The notes: a model not told the origin generated them from the letters alone. A stretch of DNA of 64,000 nucleotides from Symbiodinium natans (GCA_905221605.1 CAJNDS010000158.1:220176-284175), one strand, 5' to 3'. Shown: positions 19,312 through 29,989, counted from the stretch's first letter. Translations and numbers: made by a program.

Positions 19312-19387
19312 CTGGAGTCGACCCAGGGCCACGGCCACGCCGACCACGTCCCTGGGCCCGAATCCATCGAGCTGCGCCGGCACATAC
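19312..19387 (-). CDS. Exon with PRDV...ALGRL motif
   Basis: The minus strand enters at CCCCAG|GTATG, reads YVPAQLDGFGPRDVVGVAVA, then LGRLQ, and exits at CTCCAG|GCC (GC donor). The ending closely matches the piece at 20.9 kb (PRDVANAVDALGRLRQ). The pattern, short helical units with an (A)LxxL ending, recalls heptatricopeptide or FAST-kinase/RAP-type organellar RNA-binding proteins, which are numerous in alveolates. That assignment is a guess from style, not from a diagnostic residue set. CCCTAAA lies left, TTTAGGG right. Confidence 0.5.
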
Positions 19388-19479
19388 CTGGGGCTTAGGG
19401 TTTAGGGTCTGGGAGGTTTTGGGGATTTAGGGGATTTAGGGGTTTAGGGTTTAGGGCTCGAGGTTGACAACTTAACCAG

Positions 19480-20110
19480 TTGTTTCTGGTCTATAGGGTC
19501 TTTTTGTTTGTTATATTTTTTGTTGTTCACAATTTGTACTAATGTCTTTATAAATATGCTTATTGATGTTTTTCCAATTATTATGATGATTATGTTGGGT
19601 TTTGGGCTCGGGGTTCAGGAAAAGCCCTAAGCGCGGATTATGGATTTACACATGGTTTAGTGTCAACAGGATCTATGTACTGCTTTTTTGTTCTCAGCAT
19701 GTTCACCGCTGTTGTTATCTTGTTGCTGTTATTATCATTTTCTTTAAAAACCATAACATTTTCTTTCACCATTGTCATGATTGTTCTGTCAGATTTTGCA
19801 GTTCGCGGGCATAAGGAGTAAGATTTTGCGGTTCATGGCTGGTTTAGGGTTTAGGGATCATAGGGTTTAGGGTTTAGGGTTTAGGGATTTATAGGGTTCA
19901 GGGATCAGGGGCTTCGGTTTTTCGGGTATCGGCCGAGACTCTGCGCCAGCGCGTCGAGCAACGACTCACAGCGCAGACCTCATCGGTTGCACTAAACCTA
20001 AACCCTAAATTGTAAACCATAAACCTTAAACCCTAAACACCAAAACCCTAAAACCTCCAAAACCCCTACACCCCAAGACTCAGACCCATCAAAGAAAGGT
20101 GCAACTAGGG
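19480..20110. other. AT-richer intergenic or intron sequence
   Basis: Low-GC sequence with TTTGTTTGTTATATTTTTTG-like stretches (19490-19810), a short direct repeat AGATTTTGC(A/G)GTTC at 19792 and 19821, then telomere-type units. No coding signal found. Confidence 0.5.
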
Positions 20111-20216
20111 AAATAGGGTTTGCGGTCGAGGAGGTGCGCAACTGGTGAAGATTATGGTTCCGAGCTTACCTGGGTTCTCAGTTACCTAGTTGATATTGGT
20201 TGCTCTTCTTGCGGAC

Positions 20217-20217
20217 T

Positions 20218-20262
<45 letters not shown>

Positions 20263-20332
20263 CACATATGTATATATATATATGTATACATATCTATATA
20301 TATATATATACATATATATATATACATATATC
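20217..20332. repeat. (CA)n-(TA)n microsatellite
   Basis: ACACACAC passes into TATATA with CATATG interruptions. Confidence 0.95.
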
Positions 20333-20883
20333 TGTCATTTGCAGGGTTTCGTGGCGGGCTTGGATGAGAATATCAGGGTCGTTGACAAGCTCCACGCTAA
20401 TACTGTCCGCAGATGGCTCTGAATACTAGGACTCACAACCGTACAGGTTCATGAGTACTTGATGACTGTGGGTTGTCGCAGGGCTTCTAGGAAGTTGAAA
20501 CTATTCAAAAATCACATGTTTTTTTCACGAAACTATGCCCGGCCCTGAACCCTCAATGACTTCAACGAATCCTACAAACCCTGCCCAGGTTGGCCCTGTA
20601 AACCTCTGAACATATTCCTAAACAAGACCCTTTTCAACCCGACTAAACGGAAGATATCCAATGTCCGCAAGGGGCCTACCCAGCTAGGGTCCAGGTTGAG
20701 GCTTCAGGGTTTGGGGTTGTTTTAGGGTTTAGCGATTTAGGGGTTAGGGTTTAGGGGTTTAGGGTTTAGGGGTTTAGGGGTTTTGGGGTTTAAGGTTTAG
20801 GGGTTTGGGGGTTTGGGGGTTTGGGGGTTTAGGGGTTAAGGGGTTTAGGGATTTAGGGATGTAGGGGTTTAGGGTTCTATGTC

Positions 20884-20946
20884 CAGGGGTCCCTGGCGCA
20901 GGCGGCCAAGGGCGTCCACTGCATTTGCCACATCGCGGGGTGAGCC
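20884..20946 (-). CDS. Exon with PRDV...ALGRL motif
   Basis: The minus strand enters after CCGCAG|GGC and reads GSPRDVANAVDALGRLRQGP. Shared spacing of PRDV and ALGRL with the 19.3 kb exon, at independent DNA sequence, argues strongly that both are translated in this frame and belong to one repeat-containing protein. A G run of about 18 lies just upstream (20963). Confidence 0.5.
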
Positions 20947-21353
20947 CTGCGGACGAGCCGAGGGGGGGGGGGGGGGGGGGTTTAGGGTGTAGGGTTTAGG
21001 GTTTAGGGCCGGCGGGCTTGGTCGGACTGCAGTTTTTTTCTAGGATGGACCCCTTAAAGCCCTCTGAAAAATGTTCGTAGACATGGTCCTCTTAAGCTCA
21101 ATAAGGCAAAATATGCAATATCCAACGGGCCTCACTAAAGTGAGTGGAGGAAGGGGGCCTCTACTTGTAGGGCTACCCTTGAACCCTAAACTCTAAGTAA
21201 GGAGGTTCCGTACTTGTAAAGGAGACACTAGGTCCAGGTTTTGCGGCTGCATGGTCCTTTTGAAGTGATGTGCCGGCTGCCAAAGAAGGGCTTCTTGAAC
21301 CTTATGAACCCTCCTGGAGCACAAAACCTTTGAACCTCCCGAAGCCCTGAACC

Positions 21354-21431
21354 CTGAACCCTGAACCCTGAACCCTAAACCCTAAACCCTAAACCCTAAA
21401 CCCTAAACCCTAAACCCTAAACCCTAAACCC
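21354..21431. repeat. CCCTGAA/CCCTAAA array
   Basis: Three CCCTGAA units followed by eight CCCTAAA units. Confidence 0.95.
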
Positions 21432-21532
21432 TCATCTCTTCAATGCATCTTTTTGCCCTCTCAGGCCGGCGCAGGGGTTGGTCGGGAAGTTTAAATGGAG
21501 GTGCTTTTTCCCCAAAATATCCTCGTACCCCC

Positions 21533-21657
21533 TACTTGGAAGCCTTTTTGACTCAGTAAGTAGGGTAAGTAGGGTTAGTAAGGTCGGTTATTGGGATTCG
21601 AATAGGGCTTCTAAGGGATACTGAGTAGACATACGAAGTCAACAGAGCTTCTAAGTA
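21533..21657. mobile_element. MITE-like element, family B, copy 1
   Basis: Left arm TACTTGGAAGCCTTTTTGAC; the reverse complement of the right end starts TACTTAGAAGCTCTGTTGAC. About 125 bp, related to 40964-41079. Confidence 0.65.
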
Positions 21658-21849
21658 TAGCTCCTGCCACCAACGCAAGAAGAACCTAAGCCCTAAGCAA
21701 ACATAACTGCAAGGTACCCAGAGTATCCTTGTACTTAAACGGGGGAAGTATACCCAACAATTAGGCACTACTCCTTTAGCAGTTACGCCAGGTTGAACAT
21801 CCAGGTTAAACAGGGCGCAGCCTTGAACTTTGAATCCGGACGGTATAAG

Positions 21850-21941
21850 TTGGGATGCTAACAGTCCTTCATCGGGATTCTACTATCCCCTAATATAATC
21901 CCTATTAAGGACTGTTAAAGGTATAAGGGGGAACATCCCAA
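21850..21941. mobile_element. MITE-like element, family A, copy 3
   Basis: Left end TTGGGATG then CTAACAGTCCTT: the middle of the left arm (TTCCCCCTTATA in other copies) is deleted. Right arm intact, ending GGGGGAACATCCCAA. Flanks GGTATAAG and AGTGCAAG could be a decayed target duplication (5 of 8). Confidence 0.65.
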
Positions 21942-22013
21942 AGTGCAAGGGTTCATCGTGGTACATGCCCAGATTCCGAGATTGTTGGGGGCTACTGGTT
22001 CTTCTTGGGGACC

Positions 22014-22074
22014 CCTAAACCCTAAACCCTAAACCCTAAACCCTAAACCCTAAACCCTAAACCCTAAACCCTAA
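22014..22074. repeat. CCCTAAA array, about 8 units
   Basis: Perfect units ending directly before the exon-like piece at 22080. Confidence 0.95.
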
Positions 22075-22079
22075 ACTGA

Positions 22080-22143
22080 ATTACATGCAGCGCGTGGCGA
22101 AGAGGGCCGCTTCGAGCTTCACGTCCAGAAGGTGGATTGGGGG
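22080..22143 (-). CDS. Exon-like piece
   Basis: The minus strand reads IHLLDVKLEAALFATRCM; the next codon is TAA, or the exon ends shortly before where CAGTTTAGGG begins. The plus strand is also open here (YMQRVAKRAASSFTSRRW), so strand rests on context. CCCTAAA left, TTTAGGG right. Confidence 0.35.
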
Positions 22144-22829
22144 TTTAGGGTTTGTAGGGTTTGTAGGGAATGTAGGGTTTATACAGTTTATAGGGTTTAT
22201 AGGGTTTATAAGGGTTTATAAGGGTTCATAAGGGTTTATAGGGTTTACTGTAGGACTTGGGGTTTACAAGGGAGAAAAGTTTTGGGTTTTGCGTTGCTGT
22301 AAATTAGGGACCTTACAGGCAATTAAAAATGGAAGCCGAAACCCTAAACCCTAAACCTTAAACCCCTAAGTCCTATACTGTAGGCCCCAAAACGACATAG
22401 TCCGAGTCGATTCGGCCTAAAGCCGCGTCCCCGCTCCAAATTCCTAAGGAAGTTCAGGGTTTATAGGGTATAGGGACGACGCGGATGTGAAGTCACATAC
22501 TAATCCTCAAGTTACAACAGAGAGATCCAAACGATATTTCAGGAATATTTAATAGTCACGGGGGTTGGGGCTCTCTAGGGGTGAGGCCACCCCGGAGTAT
22601 CTATGGTTTGGGTTTCAATCTAAGGGGGGGGGGGGGGGGGGGGGGTGGGGGTTAGGGTTTTGGGTTTAGGTCCAGGGTTCAGCATCTAAGCTGAGTTGCA
22701 CCCCAGGCTAGGAACGGCCAGGCCCGCAAACGCGCCCAAAGTGATGCGTCATCTGATTTTCCACCTGAGTGTGGCGGGAAACACATCCACCAAGGAGGGA
22801 CCCCTAGAAGGTACCCTTAATCTTCTTGC

Positions 22830-22876
22830 CCTACATATATATATATATATATATATTATTTATTTATTTATTTATA
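22830..22876. repeat. (TA)n and (TTTA)n microsatellite
   Basis: TATATA followed by ATTTATTTATTT. The G run at 22623-22646 lies 200 bp to its left. From 22880 to 23180 nothing recognisable. Confidence 0.9.
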
Positions 22877-23254
22877 CCTGATCTAGTCTCTATGTACCTT
22901 ACATGACCCCTAAATGACCCCTAAATAACCCCCAAGGTCCCTTCTAAGGGTTTTATTAGTCCCTTGAATCTAAGACTGCACTGTCTCCTCGAACCTCTGT
23001 CAGACTTTTGGAAACACTCCGTGGACCTCATGACGTCTTTGTTAGTTGATGAAGGTTAGAATTAATTTCATTGGTTCACATTAATCCACTTCCTCAAACT
23101 AATCAAATTCCTGATCAGCCCTAGACCCTAAACCATACATGCGGGTCCATGATCGATGTTACGTAACCCTGACTGCTAAACCCTAAACCCTCAACCGCAT
23201 CACCCCACGACCGTAGGAAAGGACCAGACACACGACCTGATCGGTAACCTCCCA

Positions 23255-23345
23255 AATATGTATGTATGTATGTATGTATATGTATATGTATATGTATATG
23301 TAACTATATGTTTGTGTATCTGTGCATGTGTATGTACATGTGCAT
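23255..23345. repeat. (ATGT)n / (TATATG)n microsatellite
   Basis: Six or so GTAT units followed by ATATGT units. Confidence 0.9.
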
Positions 23346-23488
23346 GTAGCACTAAGGGTTCTACCACTGCTAGCATTGTGCTGCAACCCTAACCCTAAAC
23401 CTTAAACCCTAAACCCTCACCCTAAACCCTACCCTTAACCCTAAACCCTAAACCCTAAACCCTAAACCTCAAACCCCAAACCCCCAAA

Positions 23489-23578
23489 CTTCAAAGACAG
23501 CTCTTGGAAGCCCGCAATGTCCACAACCCTCTCGTCGCAGAGGATTTGGTGCAGGCACCGGCGGAAGATCCGCAATGC
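23489..23578 (-). CDS. Exon, unknown leucine-rich protein
   Basis: Exactly 30 codons, phase 0. It enters after ACCAGAG|GCA, reads ALRIFRRCLHQILCDERVVD, then IAGFQELSLK, and meets AAGTTTGGGGGTTTGG, where a GT is available. Helical, leucine-rich style like the neighbouring minus-strand pieces. CCCTAAA left, TTTAGGG right. One of the better-looking single exons. Confidence 0.5.
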
Positions 23579-24127
23579 CTCTGGTTGCCGGGCTTTAGGG
23601 ATTGGGGTTTAGGGTTTAGGGTTTAAGGTTTAGGGTTTAGGGTCTAGGGTCTAGGGTTTAGGATGATTTAGGGCCATAACAGCAAGTATAGGGTCTAGGG
23701 TTTAGGGTGTCGGTGGGGCTCAGGGTCTGCGACATAGGGGAAGTCACACAAACTACGTCCAAGGCACATTGCAAGCAGGCGTCAGAAAGATGGTCGGTTT
23801 AGGGTTTAGGGTTTAGGGTTTAGGTCGTGCGCAAGTCAAGACGTCCACGCACGTACACGACTAACAACACACTCGTCCTTCAGCCCACCCCCCCCCCCCC
23901 CCGCCCCATCCCTAAACCCCTAAGCCTAAGCCCTAAACCCCTAGACTCCTAAACGCGTGAACTCCTCAACCCCCAAACTCCTACACCCCTTGACTCCTAA
24001 ACCCCCTAAACCCCCAACGCGGAAGCGCTTCACACCCACAGCTGAACAGAGACCCACAGTCCAACAACTCCCACCCTACTCAACCCGAAGACCCAAAGCG
24101 GTTTATGGCTTATAAACCCTAAACCCG

Positions 24128-24190
24128 AGTTTAGGGTTTAGGGTTTAGGGTTTAGGGTTTAGGGTTTATTTAGGGTTTAGGGTTTAGCAT
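24128..24190. repeat. TTTAGGG array
   Basis: Perfect units with one TTTATTTAGGG interruption. Confidence 0.95.
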
Positions 24191-24216
24191 TTGGGGCCCT
24201 CCCTCCGCCAAAAACC

Positions 24217-24276
24217 CTGCAAAGTCGCCTCGGTGGCTGTGACCGGGGCAAGCCAGTGCTTGCTCAACAGCGCGGC
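24217..24276 (-). CDS. Exon-like piece
   Basis: Enters after GCGGCAG|GCC and reads, phase 0, AALLSKHWLAPVTATEATLQ, then meets CAG|GGTTTTTGG. Exactly 20 codons between clean boundaries. A second frame (RAVEQALACPGHSHRGDF) is also open. TTTAGGG flanks both sides. Confidence 0.4.
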
Positions 24277-24286
24277 CTGCCGCAGT

Positions 24287-24345
24287 TTAGGGTTTAGGGT
24301 TTAGGGTTTAGGGTTTAGGGTTTAGGGTTTAGGGTTTGGGGTTTA
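24287..24345. repeat. TTTAGGG array
   Basis: Seven perfect units that pass directly into the 9-bp TTTATAGGG array. Confidence 0.95.
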
Positions 24346-24632
24346 GAGGGTTTATAGGGTTTATAGGGCTTATAGGGTGTATAGGGCTTATAGGGTTTAG
24401 GGTTTATAGGGTTTATAGGGTTTAGGGTTTAGGGTTTATAGGGTTTATAGGGTTTATGGGGTTTATAGGGTTTGTAGGGTTTATAGGGTTTATAGGGTTG
24501 ATAGGGTTTATAGGGTTTATAGGGTTTATAGGGTTTATAGGGTTGATAGGGTTTATAGGGCTTATAGGGCTTATAGGGTTTATAGGGCTTATAGGGTTTA
24601 TAGGGCTTATAGGGTTCATAGGGTTTATAGGG
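24346..24632. repeat. 9-bp TTTATAGGG array
   Basis: About 30 units of TTTATAGGG with CTTATAGGG, TTGATAGGG and TTTGTAGGG variants, evidently a telomere unit with two extra bases. Both strands stay open because 9 is a multiple of 3, giving NPI or GFI tripeptide repeats that are not believed to be genes. Confidence 0.95.
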
Positions 24633-24875
24633 CTTGAGGTTGCACATTATTTAGGCTATAACTCCCTTCACTAAAGTTGGTAGAGTACTTGGGCCCCTAC
24701 TTGTACTTGTATAGACTTCGGGCCAGAGTCTACGGCACGTTTAGGGTTTAGGGTTTAGGGTTTAGGGTTTAGGGTTTAGGGTATATTGGTCCGGTCATAT
24801 AGGCGAGGCTTTCGATGGATGCTCACTCCAAGGCACTTCGATGCCCAACCCAAAGCCTTTGAACGTTTACGCCTT

Positions 24876-24969
24876 TACCCAAAGGCTCCAATGTAGTTCC
24901 TTTTTGGGTTAGCTACAGGGGATTCTGGTATGCTACCCCAAAACGGTACTACATAGGAGCCTTTGTGTA
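24876..24969. mobile_element. MITE-like element, family C, copy 1
   Basis: About 94 bp. The left arm TACCCAAAGGCTCCAATGTA is matched by the reverse complement of the right end. Over 85 percent identical by eye to 59861-59954. ACGCCTT before and AAGCCTT after may be a worn target duplication. Confidence 0.75.
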
Positions 24970-25136
24970 AAGCCTTAGACACTCAAACATGCAAGCACAC
25001 GAAGGAACCTGAACGGGGAAAAATCTAAATTAATTAGGGCCTCGTTTTGTGGTGAACAGCCCCAACAACCTAAAGCCAAGAAATCCCCAAACTCAGAGCA
25101 GCGCACATTCTCTAGGCCTACACTCTAGAACCTAAA

Positions 25137-25302
25137 CCCTGAACCCTGAACCCTGAACCCCAAACCCCAAACACCAAACCCCAAACCCTAAACCCTAAAC
25201 CCCACACCCTAAACCCTGAACCCTAAACCCTAACCCTAAACCCTAAACCCTGAACCCTAAACCCTGAACCCTAAACCCTGAACCCTAAACCCTGAACCCT
25301 TC
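25137..25302. repeat. CCCTGAA / CCCTAAA mixed array
   Basis: Alternating CCCTGAA and CCCTAAA units, sometimes as a regular two-unit pattern (25225-25300). Confidence 0.95.
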
Positions 25303-25320
25303 TCCCCAAACCCCAAACCC

Positions 25321-25377
25321 TGCTAAGGCCACCGCAAGGTCCTGAGCCGCTTTGGGCTCCAGGGCTGTCCAGGACAC
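25321..25377 (-). CDS. Exon-like piece
   Basis: Enters after ACAGAG|GTG and reads VSWTALEPKAAQDLAVALAG; then GGTTTGGGG begins. The AAQDLAVALA part resembles the PRDVxxAVxAL pieces at 20.9 and 19.3 kb. CCCTAAA left, TTTAGGG right. Confidence 0.42.
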
Positions 25378-25389
25378 CTCTGTTTAGGG

Positions 25390-26640
25390 TTTAGGGTTTA
25401 GGGTTTAGGGTTTATGAGGGTTTAGGGTTACGATTTGGGGCTTGGGGTGTACGGGTTTAGGGTTTGGGGTTTGCGGTTTAGGGTGCTTTAAGTGCTTTGG
25501 AGGGTTTGGGTGTTTTGGTTTTGGGTTTGGGGTTGACGGTGCTTTAAGTGCTTGGAGGGTTGGAGGGTTTCGGTTTGGAGTGCTTAGGGCTTCGTGATCT
25601 GGGTGCTGCAAGCGCCTCGGGGCTCAGGACAGGGGACCCTAAACCCTAAACCCTAAACCCTAAACCCTAAATGTGAGCTTAACAAACCATGGTCGAAGAG
25701 GTCTCGAGCACAGAGCCCCAGAATCTGTAGCGAGAGCCAGAAGCCCTAAACTTCCAATTGTTCGATGTTCAAAGTCTAAGAAGTAACGTACTGCTAGGGG
25801 TTTAGGGTTTAGGTTTTAGGGTTTAGGGTTTAGGGTTTAGGGTTTAGGGTTTCTTGAGAAACTTGCCCCACCATGTATAGTTCGGAGGCCATAACCTCTT
25901 CGAATCTGTTGGGTGCCGAAAGGCTGTACGTACCTGCCCTACTTCACTCTTGGGGCCCTAATCCCTTAAACCCTAAGCCCATAAACCCTGAACCCTACCT
26001 AGAGCAACCTTGTACTTCAAGAAGGGCAAATACGCCAATAATCGAGGTCCGCTTCCCATCCTTAAAGGCATGACCCTAAACCACCTTAAACCCTTAAACC
26101 CTAAACCCTAAACCCCAAACCCTTATGAAGCTTGCTCCCCTCAACCCTCGAAGTGGAGGGCCGGCCGGCCTGCTCCAGCATCTCCTTTCCAGTGATTGAA
26201 GCTCGAAATGCACGTTGGGGATTGGCGTGGAGGATGTATATACAGTTTCGGCTTAGAATTGAGTGCTAGCTGCTGGCTTTTGTTCTGTTTGTTGGGGGGG
26301 GGGGGGTGAGAAGTTGTGGGTGACGCATTCTCAGATGCCCAAGCCCATCGAATTGATTTGACAAGCGTAGGCCAAACCCGCAAAGGAGAAGCACCACGAT
26401 ACGTCCGGAGCAGGGTTTTGGAAATTCCAGCTACCAGGCTCCAACATCAACCGCGGCCCCCCTGTCCCCCGTCACGCATTATGGTTAAGGGGCCTGACTT
26501 AAACGTTCTCTTGAACCTATCGATCCCCAAACATCCCGAAGCTCCAAAGCCATAAACGGGTGAAGAGTTTAGGGTTTAGGGTTTAGGGTTAGGGGTTTAG
26601 GGTTTAGGGTTTAGGGTTAGGGTTTAGGGTTTATTCACCC
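25390..26640. other. Mosaic without convincing exons
   Basis: Variant repeats including two copies of GACGGTGCTTTAAGTGCTTT-like sequence (25470-25560), short TTTAGGG arrays (25800-25850, 26565-26630), a G run at 26294 and unassigned unique sequence. Frames seen at 25873-26073 and 26141-26555 are partly built from repeat units and are not supported. Confidence 0.5.
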
Positions 26641-26725
26641 TGAGTAAAAGGCCATCCCTCCGCTTGGAGGCCTTGCAAGCCGCCCGCTCTTTCCGATGAA
26701 ACCTGAGCATAGGGTCAAGTGCATC
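26640..26725 (-). CDS. Exon-like piece
   Basis: The minus strand reads ALDPMLRFHRKERAACKASK and on through RRDGLLLR; basic and helical. TTTAGGG arrays on both sides. Boundaries not resolved. Confidence 0.35.
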
Positions 26726-27019
26726 CGAGGTTTAGGGTTTAGGGTTTAGGGTTTAGGGTTTGGGGTTTGGGGCCTAGGGTTTAGGGCTCCAAGCAGAGGT
26801 TTCGGGGCTTAGGGGGCTGGGGCTTGCAATTGACGGGCCCGAGGATCGACTTGCTGTGCTTGTGGCCTGCTCCGGCGTTGAGCCGAGGCTTAGCTGCTTG
26901 TAGGGGCCAGCATTGGGACCACCCCTGCACACGCTTCCGCTCATGCACTCGCATTCTTTTTATTGTGAGGAATTGTGCAAACTCTGAGTCCATGGTGCTC
27001 CTCTAGACCCGAGTCCGTG

Positions 27020-28503
27020 TCACTGGCAGCACAAGCTGCCAAACTGAGCAGATGGCGTCGCAACATGAGGCGCGCAAGCTTCCAGCAGTAGCCCAAGCGT
27101 CGGCCCATCGTAGTCACCTTCCGCTGCCTTCCTGAAAGACTTCCTCACACCCCCTATGGGAAACGAGTCTGTAAGGTGTCTGGGTGGTGTGCGCAGCTCA
27201 GAGCCTTCCAGAAAATGGGCCCTCGCGTCCAGGGGAGTCGCATGGAAGGCCGCCACTTCTGTCCACCAGGGCAAAGCCTTCCCATCCCATTTCCCCCATC
27301 CTATGGCACCCTGCGCTGGCGCAGGACCAGGGCAAACGAGAGGATGTAGCCACTCAGCGCGAAGAGGAGGAGCCCTGCCCGGAAGAAGCCTTCGAACTGC
27401 GCCACCGCAGCCTTGATGGGGTCCTCCTCCCTGCGCGCGGCTGCGTGGCTGCAAGAATCGAGCTCCAGAGGCTCCAGGTCACCCACAGCTGCAGAGGGAG
27501 CACGTGGTGCTGAAGACCCCGAGCCTGAGACGGAAGAGGAGTCTGCAAGGGAAGAGAGTTCCATGGGTGAAGCAAGGGTCGTCGATGATGCAGATGTAGT
27601 GGATCTTATGGACGATGATGAGGGCGAAGACGTGAGAGACGAGTCAGACGAAGTTGACGAAGCTATCTGGATTGGTGAGGAAATTGATGACGAGGAAGAT
27701 GAAGATGTAGAAGACCATATTGAGGATGAGGATGTTGCCGAAGATGCGGACGACGCTGGTGCCAGCACCTGTCGTGTCATGGAAGGCAACTAACTTTTCA
27801 TGCGCGTGTACGTTTTGTTACGAACAGAGATCGGTGCAACATAGGCCACACTGTATCCCAGCTGTCGTTGCGCAATAGCATGGATGCTATTCGTATATAA
27901 GCAAGCTACGCCACCCAGCATACATCATCTTCTTCGTAATTGGCGTGGAAGTTATCGGTTCTGCCGTGCCCACCCCCAAACTTCATTAACTCCTGAACCC
28001 TGAACCCGAAGTTTTGCAGCAGGCACATCGTCCCCTGGCGGCGCACGCTGTTCTTGAAGGTTCTTGATAACCAAGGACAATGCCAAGTTCTGTGCGTCCA
28101 AAACAGCATTCTGCCGGCCCCGCTCCTGGTTGCAGGCCGCGTGGGCTGAGAGATGAGAACAGGGTGCCGGGATTAGGGAGCAAGGGTGTAGGGTTTAGGC
28201 GGTTCAGGGTTCAGGTACGAATCGAACACAAGCAAAAATATTTCCTAGGGAAATAAGAAGGCCCACCTTCCATGCGCTGAAGAACGTCTCTGCTTTCCAA
28301 GCGTTGAAAGCTGCCGCCACACTGTTCTGTGTTGCTTCAGACAATGGGGCTGCAGGCGCACTGCTGCTCGCCATGTCCTCCGGTGCCGCTATCTGCATTT
28401 GTGCGGCACGTGGAGCACGCAAACTGACAAGGGAGCCGAGAATGTTCAATATCGTAACCTCAACCCGCAAACTTAAAGGCCCCAACAGCATCAACTCGGA
28501 CAA
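27020..28503 (-). CDS. Multi-exon gene, predicted membrane protein
   Basis: Four consecutive minus-strand coding pieces. Exon 1 (28503 to about 28236): a start such as MASSSAPAAPLSEATQNSVA, then FNAWKAETFFSAWK. Exon 2 (28145-28006) enters after CTCTCAG and reads NQERGRQNAVLDAQNLALSL, then VIKNLQEQRAPPGDDVPAAK, missed by simple start-to-stop scans. Exon 3 (within 27789-27301): Ser-rich, then KAAVAQFEGFFRAGLLLFAL, a membrane segment, to SFALVLRQRR. Exon 4 (about 27260-27056): EVAAFHATPLDARAHFLEGS and KSFRKAAEGDYDGPTLGLLL, then EACAPH. The last part loosely recalls the start of a glycolipid-transfer (GLTP) fold, a weak impression. Junctions between exons 3 and 4 need a frame change and are not resolved. 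Confidence 0.45.
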
Positions 28504-29124
28504 TCAGACGAGAGACCTGAATTTGCAAAATCGGCCTGGGGTTTACGGTGCAGAGGGTCTTGGCTCAGGGTTCCCTAAACGCCAAACCCTGTGCCCTAAA
28601 CCCTAAACCCTCAAGCCTAAACATGGTTCCTACAGCAGAAGTGGGGCTTGGGCCGCAAGTTGCAATCAACATCAAAGGGCAGGGGCGCAATCCCTCGTCC
28701 TCGTCCTCGTAAACATGCAACACTACCTAAAGTAACCCAAATGCCTCACCAAAAAGAGAAAACGAATGAATCTTAGGCCATCTTAAGCCCAAACCCTAAA
28801 CCCTAAACCCTTAACCCTTAGCTAGGTATATCTCCAACCGTGCCCGAACAGGTTCGAACCCGCGGGTTCGATGGGTCAGCAAGGCGCTCCAATTTGGGTA
28901 CCCCCCCAGCTCTGGGTTTCGGGCGTTGGCGCCTTGCCAGCGAGGATCGGCTTACGTTTTAAATTTGGGGTTTTAGGCTTTAGAGTTTAAGGTCTACGGG
29001 TTCAGGGCTTTGGAGGTTTCAGGGTTTAGGGCTTACGGTTTGGGGCGTCGCAAAAGGGGACCGCTAATAGTTCCGTCGCCGCTTGGGCACGCAAATTCGA
29101 TGCGAGCACTTTCAGCCTCGGGAT

Positions 29125-29219
29125 AGGGTTTAGGGTTTAGGGTTTAGGGCTTAGGGCTTAGGGCTTAGGGTTTAGGGTTTAGGGTTTAGGGTTTAGGGTT
29201 TAGGGTTTAGGGTTTAGGG
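29125..29219. repeat. TTTAGGG array with CTTAGGG variants
   Basis: About 13 units ending at the exon piece 29236. Confidence 0.95.
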
Positions 29220-29235
29220 TGCGTCGGCCGGGTCA

Positions 29236-29485
29236 TTATCCTTGCCCCACACGCGCACGTAGAGGGTGGCTCCCACCCTTAACCAAGTCGGTGGTTGAGG
29301 CTTTAGGTTCCTCAGCTCCCTTTAGGAAACTATCATTTTTTGGTGGGATGGCTTTATAATCATTGCTGCTATCAGTCCTTCTTGGAGTTGCGTGTGATGG
29401 TAGCTGAGCTTGATAGTCGTGGAGCATCGATATGTTAACTTCTGCATTAGCGCCATCAAATTGCCATGCCCAAGCAGCGGTTTGG
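29236..29485 (-). CDS. Larger exon-like piece
   Basis: About 83 codons open on the minus strand without an early ATG: AAWAWQFDGANAEVNISMLH, then DYQAQLPSHATPRRTDSSND, then a Lys/Pro-rich end to RARVGQG and a stop. It runs from one TTTAGGG block to another. The length and varied composition make chance less likely than for the shorter pieces. No family recognised. Confidence 0.45.
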
Positions 29486-29848
29486 GGTTTAGGGTTTAGG
29501 GTTTATTTAGGGTTTAATATTTAAGGTTTAGGGTTCAGGGTTTTACCGGTCCCTGCTCAGACACCCCAACTGGGACGCCACAATGCCTTGCCCAGCAACT
29601 TAGCGCCAAGTCCAAACCTTGTATACCCTAAACCCTAAACCCTAACCCTAAACCTTAAACCCGAAACCCGAAACCCGAAATCCTAAACCCTCTAAATTTG
29701 AATTTCTTGCCTGCCACGACCCTGTATGCTCTAAATAGACCCCAAAATCTTGTAAAGGCACTCAAGACACCAAACTCCCTAAAGCCACTTCAAGACCCCA
29801 GGCTGCATAAGAACATCCTGAAATCCTCAGGCCCTCAAACCTCCCCTA

Positions 29849-29987
29849 CCCTGAACCCTGAACCCTGAACCCTGAACCCTGAACCCTAAACCCCTAAACC
29901 CTAAACCCTAAACCCTAAACCCTAAACCCTAAACCCTAAACCCTAAACCCTAAACCCTAAACCCTAAACCCTAAACCCTAAACCCTC
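29849..29987. repeat. CCCTGAA then CCCTAAA array
   Basis: About five CCCTGAA units followed by about 14 CCCTAAA units, ending at the exon piece 29990. Confidence 0.97.
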
Positions 29988-29989
29988 CG

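Noticed and set aside
24205-24290. HRGDFAGFL as another YEFGD-series copy
   Set aside because: A different frame of the same core (AALLSKHWLAPVTATEATLQ) has better exon boundaries; the resemblance is probably chance.
24422-24674. NPI, KPY and GFI tripeptide-repeat frames
   Set aside because: Generated by the 9-bp TTTATAGGG array, open on both strands.
27413-27793. Plus-strand acidic protein of 126 codons
   Set aside because: Its first third is antisense to a convincing minus-strand membrane segment (AGLLLFALSGYILSFALV). The Asp/Glu part mirrors a Ser-rich tract, so minus is preferred, though not proven.
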